A model generated the notes under the pieces. That model had not been told where the DNA came from. It worked only from the letters and a program-made list of their open reading frames with translations, and searched no databases. A stretch of DNA of 64,000 bases from contig CP116227.1 in assembly GCA_038184435.1 (NCBI GenBank), positions 124,001-188,000 on the forward strand. Reading direction: 5' to 3'. This document shows, one piece after another, positions 1-8,906 of this stretch. Each line of letters opens with the position of its first letter. Within the stretch, counting starts at the first letter, position 1. Position numbers and translations under genes: made by a program. The stretch is from Nocardioides alkalitolerans (GTDB lineage Bacteria > Actinomycetota > Actinomycetes > Propionibacteriales > Nocardioidaceae).

Positions 1-141
1 GGCCCACAGCACGAGGGCCAGCACGCCGGTGGCGGAGGACACGAGCCAGCGCGGCGCCCCGGCAGCGGTACGGCGCGGGCGCGGCGCCGGTCGGGGCGTG
101 GTCACCCGCGGTGCGGGCGCCGGGGCGGTCGGGGCGCTCAC
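1..141 (-). CDS. ABC transporter permease, N-terminal fragment (runs off window)
   Basis: Only the first 47 codons are present. The GTG start at 141-139 overlaps the stop of the upstream substrate-binding protein by 4 bp (GTGA), so translation is probably coupled. The visible residues are a Pro/Ala/Arg-rich cytoplasmic tail followed by the beginning of a hydrophobic helix (WLVSSATGVLALVLWA), as at the N-terminus of SsuC/TauC-type permeases. The permease call is an inference from position after an NMT1-like binding protein and from this hydrophobic start; no family motif lies inside the window. Confidence 0.6.
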   Translation of the reverse strand, partial: MSAPTAPAPAPRVTTPRPAPRPRRTAAGAPRWLVSSATGVLALVLWA

Positions 142-1208
142 GGGGTGGCTCCCGTCTCCGTGTCCGCCGGGCCCGAGGGCCGGAAGGCGGGGTCGGGCAT
201 GTCGGGATCGGCCAGCCCCGTCGAGCGGAGGAGGTCGAAGACGGCCGCCTCGTCGTCGGCCCAGCGCTGGTCGAAGCGCACGTCGTCCACGACCCAGTCG
301 TGCTCCGCGACGTACTCCTGCATGAAGGCGACGTCCTCGGGCGAGGACACGGCGAAGTGCTGCGGGTAGGCCGCGATGATCTCGTCGCGGTGGGCGTGCC
401 ACTCCTCCAGGCCGCGCTCCCAGAGGTCGAGGAAGGCCTCGACCTCCTCGGGGTGCTCGTCGACCCAGTCGCGCTGCGCGACGAAGACGTTGCCCATCGG
501 GCCGTCGTGGCCGGGGGCCTCGAGCTCGGCGAAGAGGTCCGCCGAGGAGCGCCCGTCGTACAGGGCACGCACGCTGCCCTCGCGCAGCTCCTTCGCGGAG
601 AGGTCGGGGTAGCAGATGCAGGCGTCGATCTCGCCGCGGGCGAGCAGGCCCGAGAGGTTCTGGATGTCGGCGACGACCAGCTCCACGTCCGCGTCGTCGC
701 CGGTCAGGCGGAGCCCGTGCATCTGCTCGAGCAGGGCTCCCCAGACGAGCGTCCCCGAGACGGTCGTGAAGACCCCGACGCGCTTGCCGCGCAGGTCGTC
801 GGCGGACTCGGCGGGGTCGTCGGACCGCACGAGGAGGCGGCTGCGCTCGGAGTTGTAGCGCCCGATGATGACGGTGTCGCGCTCGGTCTGCTGCTCGAGG
901 CCGGGGACCTCGAAGGAGGCCGACGAGATGATGTCGGCGTGCCCTCCGGCGAAGAGCCCGAACTCGTCCCAGGTCGCGGAGGTCTCGATCTCGATGCCGG
1001 TCTCCTCCTCGAACTCCTCGAGGAGTCCCGTGTCGGCGAGGTGGTCCCAGACGGGGTCGGGGGCGAAGGTGAAGCGGATGACGCCGTCGCGGGCGGCCCG
1101 CGACGAGGCGGGCCCGCCGAGGCCGGCGGCGCAGCCGCTGCCGGCCAGCAGCGCGACGGCGACGGCGACGGCGCCGAGGCGGCGGGCCGGGGGTGATGAG
1201 GTGCTCAA
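138..1208 (-). CDS. NMT1/SsuA-like ABC transporter substrate-binding lipoprotein
   Basis: A 356-aa exported solute-binding protein. Residues 10-26 form a lipoprotein signal peptide with lipobox LAGSGC (Cys26). The rest has the NMT1/THI5/SsuA periplasmic-binding layout, with motifs such as DLRGKRVGVFTT and LARGEIDACICYPDLS typical of nitrate, sulfonate, taurine and pyrimidine-precursor importers. The start is TTG at 1208, chosen because AGGAG lies 7 bases upstream and no ATG or GTG fits better. It overlaps the permease gene by 4 bp. Ligand unknown. The divergent PucR-type regulator at 1338 may control it. Confidence 0.85.
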   Translation of the reverse strand: MSTSSPPARRLGAVAVAVALLAGSGCAAGLGGPASSRAARDGVIRFTFAPDPVWDHLADTGLLEEFEEETGIEIETSATWDEFGLFAGGHADIISSASFEVPGLEQQTERDTVIIGRYNSERSRLLVRSDDPAESADDLRGKRVGVFTTVSGTLVWGALLEQMHGLRLTGDDADVELVVADIQNLSGLLARGEIDACICYPDLSAKELREGSVRALYDGRSSADLFAELEAPGHDGPMGNVFVAQRDWVDEHPEEVEAFLDLWERGLEEWHAHRDEIIAAYPQHFAVSSPEDVAFMQEYVAEHDWVVDDVRFDQRWADDEAAVFDLLRSTGLADPDMPDPAFRPSGPADTETGATP

Positions 1209-1251
1209 GGGACGCTCCTGGTGGAACGGGGTGGTGGACGGTCACGTGGCT

Positions 1252-1265
1252 GTGACGGCAGTCAC
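1252..1265. promoter_or_regulatory. Inverted repeat GTGAC-N4-GTCAC, candidate operator
   Basis: A perfect 5-bp inverted repeat with a 4-base spacer lies in the 129-bp gap between the divergent binding-protein gene (start 1208) and the PucR-family regulator (start 1338). Its position fits autoregulation or control of the importer. Binding is not shown by the sequence alone. Confidence 0.35.
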
Positions 1266-1324
1266 GCGATGGGTCCACACTCCGCCGTCGGCAACGCGCA
1301 CGGCAATGTCGGCGTCCACACAAG

Positions 1325-1330
1325 TACGCT
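1325..1330 (+). promoter_or_regulatory. -10 box TACGCT, predicted leaderless promoter
   Basis: TACGCT ends 7 bases before the ATG at 1338, so transcription would begin at or next to the start codon. No Shine-Dalgarno sequence precedes that ATG. It is one of many such arrangements in this window. Confidence 0.4.
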
Positions 1331-1337
1331 CGGATCC

Positions 1338-3080
1338 ATGTCTCCGCCGACACCGGTCTCCGGGATCCCCGAGGTCCCCGAGGTCCCCGCACCCGACCTC
1401 GGGGCGTGGCTGGACGCGGTGGCCGGCATCGCCGCCGCGGTCTCGGACGACGAGCCGGTGGCCGCCCTGCTCGACCGCGTCGCGTCGACCGCGTGTGCCC
1501 TGCTGGGCTACGACTTCTGCGCCGTGTTCCTGCCCGCGCCCGACGGGCGGTCGCTGGTGATCGCCGGGTCCCACGGGCTGTCCGCGACCTACGTCGACCA
1601 GGTCAACGCGGAGCGACCGATCCTGCTCGACGTGCGTGGCGCGGAGGAGGCGCCGACGAGCGTCGCCTACCGCACGGCCGCCGTCGTCGCCCTCCCCGAC
1701 ATCGACACCGCGCCCGCCTTCCCGTGGGGCGGGGTCGCCCACGAGCAGGGCTACCGGGCGCTCGTCGCCGTCCCCCTCCTCCGGGGCGGCCGTGCCGTCG
1801 GCTCCCTCAACTGCTACCGGCGCCGCCCCCACGACTTCGGCGAGGACGAGCTGCGCCTGGTCACCACGCTGGCGACGCAGGTGGCGATCGCGCTGGGCAC
1901 CGCGCAGCTGCGGGCCCGGGAGCGGGAGACGATCGAGGAGCTCGAGCGCGCCGAGCGCATCCACGGCGAGCTCACCGCGGCCTCGCTCCGGGGCGAGGGC
2001 GTGTCCGGGGTGGCGGCGACGCTCGCACGTCTCGTGGGCTGCCCCGTCGAGGTGCGCGATCCCGACGGTCTCCTCCTGGCCGCGGCGGGCGGTGACGGAC
2101 CGGCGGAGGAGGGCACGCCGGCCGCCGCCGGTCTCGAGCTCCCCGTCGTGCTGGACGGTGACGAGGTGGCCCGCATCGGGCTGGCCCGGCCGGCGTCCGC
2201 GGTGGCGCGCCTCGACGTCCGGGCCGTCGAGCACGCCGCCACGGTGACGGCGCTCGAGCTGCTGCGGGCCCGGACGGCCGCGGAGGTGGAGGAGCGCCTG
2301 CGCGGCTCCCTGCTCGCCGACGTGCTCGCCGGTGTCGACCTCGTCCACGACCGGGTCGCCGAACGGGCCCGCCGGCTGGGCTGGGAGGCCACCGGGTCGC
2401 AGGTGGTGATCGGCGTGCGCGAGACCGGAGAGCCGGCGGACCCCGTCGGACGGCCGCGGTCCGCGCTGGTCGGCCTGGTCCGGGAGACCCTCGACGCCGG
2501 CACGCCCCGGGCGCTGGTCGCGTCGCACCGCGGCGACGTCGTGGTGCTACGACCGGCCGGCGACGGTCCGGGCGGTCCGGGTGGTCGGGCGGCCGTGCTC
2601 CGCGCCGCCGCCGACCTCGTGGAGCGCGCAGCCCGCCGGGGTCGGGCGGTGCGCGTGGTCGTCGCGGTCTCGGCGGCGACGGAGGACGCTCCCGCGACGT
2701 ACCGGCTCGTGCGCGGCGCGCTCGACCTCGGGTCGACGCCGGGGGTCGTGGACCTCGCCGACGCGGGGCTCGACCACCTGCTCCTGCGCCTCGACGACCC
2801 GACGCTGCTGCGGGAGTTCGTGGCGTCCGTGCTGGGGCCGGTCATCGCCTACGACGCGGACCGCGCCACCGGGTTGCTGCGGACGCTCGACGTGCTGGTG
2901 GCCGCCGACCTCGAACGGGCGGAGGCGGCGCGCCGGCTGCACGTCCACGTCAACACCGTCGCGCAACGCGTGCGACGGATCGAGGAGCTGAGCGGGCTAC
3001 GCGTGGGTCGTCCGCGCGACCTGCTGCGGCTGACGGCCGCTCTCGCCGTGGCGCGCGTCGCCGGGCTGCTCGACACCTGA
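1338..3080 (+). CDS. GAF domain PucR/CdaR-family transcriptional regulator
   Basis: A 580-aa regulator. An N-terminal GAF domain (about residues 15-180; LLGYDFCAVFLP, GYRALVAVPLLRGGRAVGSL) probably senses a small ligand. A poorly conserved middle region precedes a C-terminal PucR-type helix-turn-helix (AAGRRLHVHVNTV-like segment: AARRLHVHVNTVAQRVRRIE). The ATG at 1338 is preferred over an in-frame upstream start because homologous sequence begins here and a -10 box sits 7 bases upstream. It diverges from the NMT1-type importer, a common arrangement for PucR regulators of nitrogen or aromatic uptake. The last 84 bases overlap the convergent MFS gene. Confidence 0.8.
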   Translation: MSPPTPVSGIPEVPEVPAPDLGAWLDAVAGIAAAVSDDEPVAALLDRVASTACALLGYDFCAVFLPAPDGRSLVIAGSHGLSATYVDQVNAERPILLDVRGAEEAPTSVAYRTAAVVALPDIDTAPAFPWGGVAHEQGYRALVAVPLLRGGRAVGSLNCYRRRPHDFGEDELRLVTTLATQVAIALGTAQLRARERETIEELERAERIHGELTAASLRGEGVSGVAATLARLVGCPVEVRDPDGLLLAAAGGDGPAEEGTPAAAGLELPVVLDGDEVARIGLARPASAVARLDVRAVEHAATVTALELLRARTAAEVEERLRGSLLADVLAGVDLVHDRVAERARRLGWEATGSQVVIGVRETGEPADPVGRPRSALVGLVRETLDAGTPRALVASHRGDVVVLRPAGDGPGGPGGRAAVLRAAADLVERAARRGRAVRVVVAVSAATEDAPATYRLVRGALDLGSTPGVVDLADAGLDHLLLRLDDPTLLREFVASVLGPVIAYDADRATGLLRTLDVLVAADLERAEAARRLHVHVNTVAQRVRRIEELSGLRVGRPRDLLRLTAALAVARVAGLLDT

Positions 3081-4283
3081 GCGGCTGCCCGCGGCGTTCC
3101 CCAGGACCCGTGCCGCGGCGGCCGTGGCGAGGACGACCACGCTGCCGACCACGGCGGCGAGCACCACGAGCGTGGTGGTGGCGGACGCGGCCTCGGCGAG
3201 CAGCCCGACCGCGACCACCGGCAGGGTGAGGCCGGCGTAGGTCAGCAGCAGCACGGCCGAGAGCGCCTCGCCGCGCCGCTCCGGCGGGGCCAGCGCGCCG
3301 ACCCCCGTGACGGCCGAGCGGAACGACAGCCCGACCCCCGTGCCGGCGACGGCGGCGGCGACCAGCGCCCCCGGCAGGGAACCGGCGAGCGCCGTCGCGG
3401 CGACGAGGGCCATGCCGCCGCCCAGGAGCACGGCGGACCAGGTCAGCCGCCGGGCGGTCGACCACGTCGCCGTCGCGAGCTGGCCGAGGGCCGCGCAGCC
3501 GAAGAGCAGGGTGACCGGGAGGTTGGCCACCCACGGGGACGTCGCGCCGAACACCTCGCCCATGAGGCGCGGTGCCAGTGCGGCATAGCTGCCGAGCACC
3601 GCGAAGGCGGCGGCCGCGGCCACCGCGAGAGCCCAGAACGTGGACCGCGCGTGGGCGGGGGCGCCGGGCCGCCGGGGCCGGGAGCTCGCGCGCGGCCGGG
3701 ACGGGCGGCGGGTCTCCGGCACGAGGAGCAGCGCCACGGCGGCGACGGCGAGGGCCAGCCCGAGCACGACGTAGGGATCACGGGTGGGGGACCCGACCAC
3801 GCCGAGGAGGGCGACGCCGACGAGCGGACCGGCGGCGAGACCGCCGAGGTTCGCCACGACCGCCGTCGACGCGGCCAGGTGGCTGCTCCCGGGACGGCTC
3901 CCCAGCAGCTCGGCGAGCGCCGCCGTGGCGGTGGGTACGACGAGGCCGATGCCGATCCCGCAGAGCAACCGGGCCGCGAGCAGGCCCGGCAGCGCGGTCG
4001 TGCTCGCGAAGACCGCGGCCGAGGCGACCTGCGCCAGCACCGCCGCGAGGAGGAGCGGGCGCCGCCCGTGGACGTCGCTCAGGTGGCCGCCGAGCCCGAG
4101 CGCGAGGAGCACGCCGACGGCGAAGGCGGCGAAGACGAGGGTGATCGTCAGGGACGAGAAGCCCTCGAGGCGGCGGTACTCGGCGTAGATCGGGGTCGGC
4201 ACGGTCGCGAGGACCGTCGAGAGCGCGAACGCGACGACGACGAGGGCGGCCCCGGTGCGGGCCCGGGGGACGGCGGTGGTCAT
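2997..4283 (-). CDS. MFS transporter (drug/metabolite exporter type)
   Basis: A 428-aa major facilitator protein with about 12 hydrophobic segments. The loop between helices 2 and 3 carries the motif-A-like GGHLSDVHGRRPLLL, and there is a central Arg/Pro-rich cytoplasmic loop. The ATG at 4283 begins MTTAVPRA, just before the first helix. It diverges from the LysR gene at 4378 across 94 bp, which suggests LysR control. The last 28 codons overlap the convergent PucR gene and encode a non-hydrophobic tail, so the C-terminus may simply be a late stop. Substrate unknown. Confidence 0.85.
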   Translation of the reverse strand: MTTAVPRARTGAALVVVAFALSTVLATVPTPIYAEYRRLEGFSSLTITLVFAAFAVGVLLALGLGGHLSDVHGRRPLLLAAVLAQVASAAVFASTTALPGLLAARLLCGIGIGLVVPTATAALAELLGSRPGSSHLAASTAVVANLGGLAAGPLVGVALLGVVGSPTRDPYVVLGLALAVAAVALLLVPETRRPSRPRASSRPRRPGAPAHARSTFWALAVAAAAAFAVLGSYAALAPRLMGEVFGATSPWVANLPVTLLFGCAALGQLATATWSTARRLTWSAVLLGGGMALVAATALAGSLPGALVAAAVAGTGVGLSFRSAVTGVGALAPPERRGEALSAVLLLTYAGLTLPVVAVGLLAEAASATTTLVVLAAVVGSVVVLATAAAARVLGNAAGSRSGVEQPGDARHGESGRQPQQVARTTHA

Positions 4284-4377
4284 GCCGTCCAGCGTGCGCC
4301 CCAGGATTCGGCAGGTCCAGCGAACTTTTCCGAAGCGATTGTGCGCTCGGGTCGCACGGTCGTGGCACCATCGCGCC

Positions 4378-5250
4378 GTGGACCAACGGAGCCTCGAGGT
4401 GCTCGTCGCCGTGGCCGAGGAGCTGAGCGTCACCCGTGCGGCGGCCCGGGTGCACGCCGCACCCTCGACCGTGTCGGCCTCCGTGCGGGCGGCCGAGCGC
4501 AGCGTGGGCGCCCCTCTCTTCGAGCGCACGACGCGCTCGATGCGGCTCACCGCGGCGGGCGAGCGCGTGCTGCCCGCGGCCCGCGCGGCCCTGGAGGCGC
4601 TCGACCGGGTGCGGGCGGAGGCCCGGGAGCCGGCAGCCGGTCTGCGGGGACGGGTGCGGGTGGGGCTGTTCCCCGCCGTCGACGCGCTCGGGGTGCCGGC
4701 GGCCGCCTCCGCGTTCCAGGAGCGCCACCCCGACGTCGAGCTCACGCTCATCTCGTCGCCCGCCGGCTCGACCGGGCTCCACGAGGAGGTCCGCCGCGGC
4801 CGGCTCGACCTGGCGTTCTCGGCGCTCCCACGGCCCGTCGACCTCGCGGGGCGGCTGCTCGACGAGCTGCCGCTCGTCGCCGTGCTGCCCGCCGACCACC
4901 CCGCGGCCGCGTCCGACCGGGTCGCGCTCGCCGACCTGGCGCGCGAGCGGTGGGTCGACACGCTCCCCGGCTACGCCAACCGGGTGCTCCTCGAGACGGC
5001 CCTCGCCGCCGCGGGCATCGACCGCCGTCTCGTCGTGCAGGCGGGCGACCTCCCGTCGGTCGTCGCCTTCGTGCGGGCCGGCACCGGCGTGGCGGTCCTG
5101 CCGTCCATCGTGCCGACCGACGGGTGCGTGACCCGGGAGCTGAGCGACGACGTACCGCCGTGGCGCCTGTCCCTCGTCTGGCGCGCCGGGACCCCGTTGG
5201 CCGCCGCGGCGGCCGCGTTCCGGGACGAGCTGGTGGCCCGGCGGGGGTGA
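4378..5250 (+). CDS. LysR-family transcriptional regulator
   Basis: A 290-aa LTTR. The N-terminal winged helix (residues 1-60; VAEELSVTRAAARVHAAPSTVS, then FERTTRSMRLTAAG) is followed by a LysR substrate-binding domain (about 88-285; GLRGRVRVGLFPAVDALGVP). The GTG start at 4378 is the natural LTTR start; a weak -10-like CACCAT at 4366-4371 lies 6 bases upstream. It is transcribed away from the MFS gene and probably regulates it. Inducer unknown. Confidence 0.85.
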   Translation: MDQRSLEVLVAVAEELSVTRAAARVHAAPSTVSASVRAAERSVGAPLFERTTRSMRLTAAGERVLPAARAALEALDRVRAEAREPAAGLRGRVRVGLFPAVDALGVPAAASAFQERHPDVELTLISSPAGSTGLHEEVRRGRLDLAFSALPRPVDLAGRLLDELPLVAVLPADHPAAASDRVALADLARERWVDTLPGYANRVLLETALAAAGIDRRLVVQAGDLPSVVAFVRAGTGVAVLPSIVPTDGCVTRELSDDVPPWRLSLVWRAGTPLAAAAAAFRDELVARRG

Positions 5251-5295
5251 CGGACACGCGCCGGCGGGGTCGCGGAGGCTCTCAGGGTGCTCGAC

Positions 5296-5301
5296 TACCC
5301 T
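5296..5301 (+). promoter_or_regulatory. -10 box TACCCT, predicted leaderless ftsE promoter
   Basis: TACCCT lies 7 bases before the GTG start of ftsE with no ribosome-binding site between, consistent with leaderless transcription of the ftsEX block. Confidence 0.4.
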
Positions 5302-5308
5302 CTCGCCA

Positions 5309-5998
5309 GTGATCCGCTTCGAGAAGGTCTCCGTGACCTACCCCGGCCAGGGGCGCCCGGCGCTCGACGACATCTCCGTCGACATCGAGAAGGGCGAGTT
5401 CGTCTTCCTCGTCGGCTCCTCGGGATCCGGCAAGTCGACGTTCCTCTACCTCGTGCTGCGGGAGCTGCGGGCGACCCAGGGCCGTGTCTACGTCGCGGGC
5501 CGCGAGGTCAACCGCCTCGCCTCGTGGAAGATCCCGCGGCACCGTCGCCAGATCGGCACCGTGTTCCAGGACTTCCGGCTGCTGCAGAACAAGACGGTCG
5601 CCGAGAACGTGGCGTTCGCGCTGCAGGTGATCGGCAAGCCCCGCGCCCAGATCGCCGAGCTGGTGCCGCAGACCCTCGACCTCGTCGGCCTCGACGGCAA
5701 GGCCGACCGCATGCCCGACGAGCTGTCCGGTGGTGAGCAGCAGCGCGTCGCCATCGCGCGGGCGTTCGTCAACCGGCCGCAGATCCTCATCGCGGACGAG
5801 CCGACCGGCAACCTCGACCCGTCGACGTCGGTGGGCATCATGAAGCTGCTCGACCGGATCAACCGCACCGGCACGACGGTGCTGATGTCCACCCACGACA
5901 ACAGCATCGTCGACCAGATGCGCAAGCGCGTGATCGAGCTGGAGAACGGCCACCTCGTGCGCGACCAGGCGCAGGGCGCCTACGGCTTCCAGAACTAG
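5309..5998 (+). CDS. ftsE: Cell division ATP-binding protein FtsE
   Basis: A 229-aa ABC ATPase, normal FtsE length. Walker A is GSSGSGKST (residues 36-44), the signature is LSGGEQQRVAIARA and Walker B is ILIADEPT. YPGQGRPALDDISV at the N-terminus is typical of FtsE. It forms the FtsEX complex that activates cell-wall hydrolysis at the division septum; the M23 protein two genes downstream is the likely partner. The GTG start at 5309 follows a -10 box by 7 bases. In many actinobacteria prfB precedes ftsE; here a LysR gene does. Confidence 0.97.
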   Translation: MIRFEKVSVTYPGQGRPALDDISVDIEKGEFVFLVGSSGSGKSTFLYLVLRELRATQGRVYVAGREVNRLASWKIPRHRRQIGTVFQDFRLLQNKTVAENVAFALQVIGKPRAQIAELVPQTLDLVGLDGKADRMPDELSGGEQQRVAIARAFVNRPQILIADEPTGNLDPSTSVGIMKLLDRINRTGTTVLMSTHDNSIVDQMRKRVIELENGHLVRDQAQGAYGFQN

Positions 5999-6043
5999 CC
6001 GACCGCCCTCCCGCGCCCCCTCGAACCAGGAGCGAGTTCCCCC

Positions 6044-6964
6044 ATGCAGCTGCGTTACGTCTTCACCGAGCTCGGTCAGGGTCTGCGTCGCAACGTGTCG
6101 ATGCACCTGGCCGTCGTGCTCACCCTCTTCGTGTCGCTGACGCTCGTCGGCGTCGGCGTGCTGCTCAAGCAGCAGGCCGACATCGCCGACCGCCAGTTCG
6201 GCAGCCAGGTCGAGATCACGGTCTACCTCTGCAACGAGACGGACGTCGCGCCCTGCGACGGCGCCGTCACCGCGGAGCAGAAGGCCGCCATCGAGGCGGC
6301 CATCGACGAGAGCCCGGAGACCTCGGGCTTCCGCGAGGAGAGCAAGCAGGACGCGTTCGACAAGACGCTGGCGCTGGCGGAGTCGAACGGCGACACGCGC
6401 CTGCTCGAGGGCGAGGACGCGGCGGTGACCGTGGAGGACTTCAACGAGTCCCTGTGGATCTCGCTCAACGACCCCGAGAAGTCCGAGGGCGTCGTGAGCG
6501 CGGTGGCGAACCTGCCCGGCGTGCTGCGCATCTCCGACCAGCGCGAGCTGCTGGAGCCGGTGTTCGACGTGCTCGACGCGGCCCAGTGGGCGGCGCTGGG
6601 CACGGCGGTGGTGCTGGTGCTGGCGGCCCTGCTGCTGGTCGGCAACACGATCCGGCTGGCGGCGTTCGCGCGGCGCAAGGAGATCGGCATCATGCGGTTG
6701 GTGGGCGCCTCGACGCTCTACATCGCGCTGCCGTTCCTCCTGGAGGCCCTGGTGACGGCGTTGATCGGCGTCGTGCTCGCCGGCGGTGCCCTCGCGGCAC
6801 TGCTGCGCTTCGTCGTGCACGACCGGGCGGCCGACACGTTGCGGTTCATGCCGTGGGTGGACGGGAGCGACTACGCGGTGGCGCTGCTGGTCATCGCCCT
6901 CCTCGGCCCGCTGCTCACCGTGCTGCCGACACTCCTCCTCACGCGGAAATACCTCAAAGTCTGA
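6044..6964 (+). CDS. ftsX: Cell division protein FtsX
   Basis: A 306-aa FtsX with the expected topology: a cytoplasmic start, TM1 at about residues 21-43, a large extracellular loop (about 45-175) and three C-terminal helices, with RRKEIGIMRLVGAS in the conserved cytoplasmic turn. The extracellular loop contains two Cys (CNETDVAPC) that could form a disulfide. The ATG at 6044 is preceded by CAGGAGCGAG. It lies 45 bp after ftsE and 60 bp before the M23 peptidase gene, as in other actinobacteria where FtsX activates a RipC-like hydrolase. Confidence 0.97.
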   Translation: MQLRYVFTELGQGLRRNVSMHLAVVLTLFVSLTLVGVGVLLKQQADIADRQFGSQVEITVYLCNETDVAPCDGAVTAEQKAAIEAAIDESPETSGFREESKQDAFDKTLALAESNGDTRLLEGEDAAVTVEDFNESLWISLNDPEKSEGVVSAVANLPGVLRISDQRELLEPVFDVLDAAQWAALGTAVVLVLAALLLVGNTIRLAAFARRKEIGIMRLVGASTLYIALPFLLEALVTALIGVVLAGGALAALLRFVVHDRAADTLRFMPWVDGSDYAVALLVIALLGPLLTVLPTLLLTRKYLKV

Positions 6965-6975
6965 CCCGCGTCGTC

Positions 6976-6981
6976 TAGCGT
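6976..6981 (+). promoter_or_regulatory. -10 box TAGCGT upstream of the M23 peptidase gene
   Basis: TAGCGT lies 43 bases before the ATG at 7025, in the ftsX-peptidase gap. It could give the peptidase its own promoter in addition to read-through from ftsEX. No clear -35 is visible. Confidence 0.25.
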
Positions 6982-7024
6982 CGCCTGCGATTCACTTCCC
7001 CGAACGAGCGAAGGCCCCTTCCCC

Positions 7025-8392
7025 ATGCGCCTCCTCCCCGCGTTCCAGCGTCGCCGGCTCGCCGCCGCGACGACGGCCGTGCTGCTCTGCGTCGGTGCCG
7101 CCATGTCGCCGCTCGCCTACGCCGACGACGATGACGACGACCTGCGCGACCAGCAGAGCGAGGTCCAGCAGCAGATCTCCGGCGCCAACGCCGACCTCGC
7201 CGAGTCGAGCCAGCAGCTGGCCGCCGCGACGGCGGCGCTGCGCGAGTCCCAGGCGCAGCTGGCCGGTGCCCAGGCCCGTCTGACCACGGCCCGGGCCCAG
7301 CTGGGCGAGGCGCAGGCCTACGACGCGGAGATGCAGCAGCGGCTCACCGTCGCCGAGGCGCAGCTCGACGCGGCCGAGGCCGAGCTGGTCCAGGGCCAGC
7401 AGAGCGTGGCCACGCAGCGCGACCGCGTGGGCGACCAGATCGTCGCGCAGTCGATGGGGCCCGGCCCGGAGCTCGAGGCGCTGGGCGCCGTCCTGGGGGC
7501 CGACGACCTCTCCGACCTGACCCGTGCGCAGAACTCGCGCCAGACGGTGCTCGGCACCGAGACCCGGGCCTACGACGACCTCCGCGCCTCGGAGGTCATG
7601 CTCGACGTCAACGAGCAGCAGGTGGAGGCGGCCCGCGACCTCGTCGCCGACGAGCGCGCCGAGGCCGCCGCCAACCTCGAGCTCATGGCGTCGCTCGAGG
7701 CCGAGGCGTCGGCCGCCGAGGCCCAGGTCGCCCAGCTGGTGACCAGCAACCAGCAGGCGGAGGCGACGGCCGAGCAGGCCCGCAACGCCGACCGTGCCGA
7801 GCTCAACGCCCTCGAGGCGGAGAACGACCGCATCGCCGGCGTGCTCGCCGCCCGTGCCGAGGCGGCCCGCCAGGCGGCGGCCGCAGCCGCGGCGGCGGCC
7901 GCAGCCGAGGAGGCCCGCAACAACGCCGGCGGAGGTTCCGGTGGCGGGTCCTCCGGCGGGGGCGGTTCCTCCGGTGGCGGTGGCGGCGGCGGCAGCAGCA
8001 GCGGGCTGAGCTACCCGGTCAACGGGCGCGTCACCTCGCCGTACGGCATGCGCGTGCACCCGATCTACGGCTACTACTCGCTCCACGACGGCGTCGACTT
8101 CGGCGCGGCCTGCGGCACCCCGATGTACGCCGCGGCCGACGGCCAGGTCGTCGAGCGCTACTACCAGTCGGCGTGGGGCAACCGCCTCATCATCGACAAC
8201 GGCTACATGCGCGGCGCCGGCATCTCGACGATCTACAACCACGCGACGCGGTACGTCGTGGGCGTGGGCGACCGCGTCCGCCGCGGCCAGCTCGTGGGCT
8301 ACGTCGGCACGACCGGCTGGTCGACCGGCTGCCACCTCCACTTCACCGTCTACCGGAACGGCTCGCCGACGAACCCGATGAACTACTTCTAA
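7025..8392 (+). CDS. Secreted coiled-coil M23 (LytM) peptidoglycan endopeptidase
   Basis: 455 aa. A signal peptide (residues 1 to about 37, ending PLAYA-DD) precedes a long Ala/Gln/Glu-rich coiled coil (about 40-295), a Gly/Ser linker (about 297-327) and a C-terminal M23 domain (about 330-453). Zinc and catalytic residues are visible in SLHDGVDFG and HLHF. This is the EnvC/PcsB/RipC-like design in which a coiled coil links FtsEX to a peptidase. Its position directly after ftsX supports activation by FtsEX. The gene resembles full-length family members, with no sign of truncation. Confidence 0.93.
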   Translation: MRLLPAFQRRRLAAATTAVLLCVGAAMSPLAYADDDDDDLRDQQSEVQQQISGANADLAESSQQLAAATAALRESQAQLAGAQARLTTARAQLGEAQAYDAEMQQRLTVAEAQLDAAEAELVQGQQSVATQRDRVGDQIVAQSMGPGPELEALGAVLGADDLSDLTRAQNSRQTVLGTETRAYDDLRASEVMLDVNEQQVEAARDLVADERAEAAANLELMASLEAEASAAEAQVAQLVTSNQQAEATAEQARNADRAELNALEAENDRIAGVLAARAEAARQAAAAAAAAAAAEEARNNAGGGSGGGSSGGGGSSGGGGGGGSSSGLSYPVNGRVTSPYGMRVHPIYGYYSLHDGVDFGAACGTPMYAAADGQVVERYYQSAWGNRLIIDNGYMRGAGISTIYNHATRYVVGVGDRVRRGQLVGYVGTTGWSTGCHLHFTVYRNGSPTNPMNYF

Positions 8393-8423
8393 ACCCGTTG
8401 CGGGCCCCTGAGAGAATGGCGGA

Positions 8424-8906
8424 ATGGCCAGGGAGCAGGGGCGCAAGATGATCGCGCAGAACCGCAAGGCGCGGCACGATTTCCACATCGAGGACACCTT
8501 CGAGGCGGGGATGGTGCTGCAGGGCACCGAGGTGAAGGCGCTGCGGGCCGGTCGGGCCAACCTCGCGGACGGGTTCGTCGACATCGAGAACGACGAGGTG
8601 TGGCTGCACGCGGTGCACATCCCGGAGTACGCGCAGGGCACCTGGACCAACCACGCCGCCCGCCGCAAGCGCAAGCTCCTGCTGCACCGCGCGGAGATCG
8701 AGAAGATCGAGACGAAGGTGAGCCAGAAGGGCTACACGATCGTCCCGCTGGCGCTCTACTTCTCCGACGGCCGCGCCAAGATCGAGATCGCCCTCGCCAA
8801 GGGCAAGAAGTCCTGGGACAAGCGGCACGCGATGGCGGAGCGCCAGGCCGACCGGGAGAAGGAGCAGGCCCTCGGCCGCCAGCTCAAGGGCATGGACCGG
8901 GTGTGA
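8424..8906 (+). CDS. smpB: SsrA-binding protein SmpB
   Basis: 160 aa, normal SmpB size. The core shows NRKARHDFHIEDTFEAGMVLQGTEVKALRAG and the basic C-terminal tail KKSWDKRHAMAERQADR that enters the decoding centre. It binds tmRNA (ssrA at 21218) for trans-translation. The ATG at 8424 is preceded by GGCGGA and by a -10-like GAGAAT (8412-8417) 6 bases upstream. The stop overlaps the next gene by 4 bp. Confidence 0.97.
   Translation: MAREQGRKMIAQNRKARHDFHIEDTFEAGMVLQGTEVKALRAGRANLADGFVDIENDEVWLHAVHIPEYAQGTWTNHAARRKRKLLLHRAEIEKIETKVSQKGYTIVPLALYFSDGRAKIEIALAKGKKSWDKRHAMAERQADREKEQALGRQLKGMDRV

Noticed and set aside
5282..6820. 512-codon open frame on the minus strand across ftsE and ftsX
   Set aside because: It is antisense to two clear genes, His/Arg/Asp-rich and low complexity, as expected for the complement of GC-rich coding DNA.
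6992..8674. 560-codon minus-strand frame across the M23 peptidase and smpB
   Set aside because: Mirror of the alanine-rich coiled coil; no domain and no plausible start signal.
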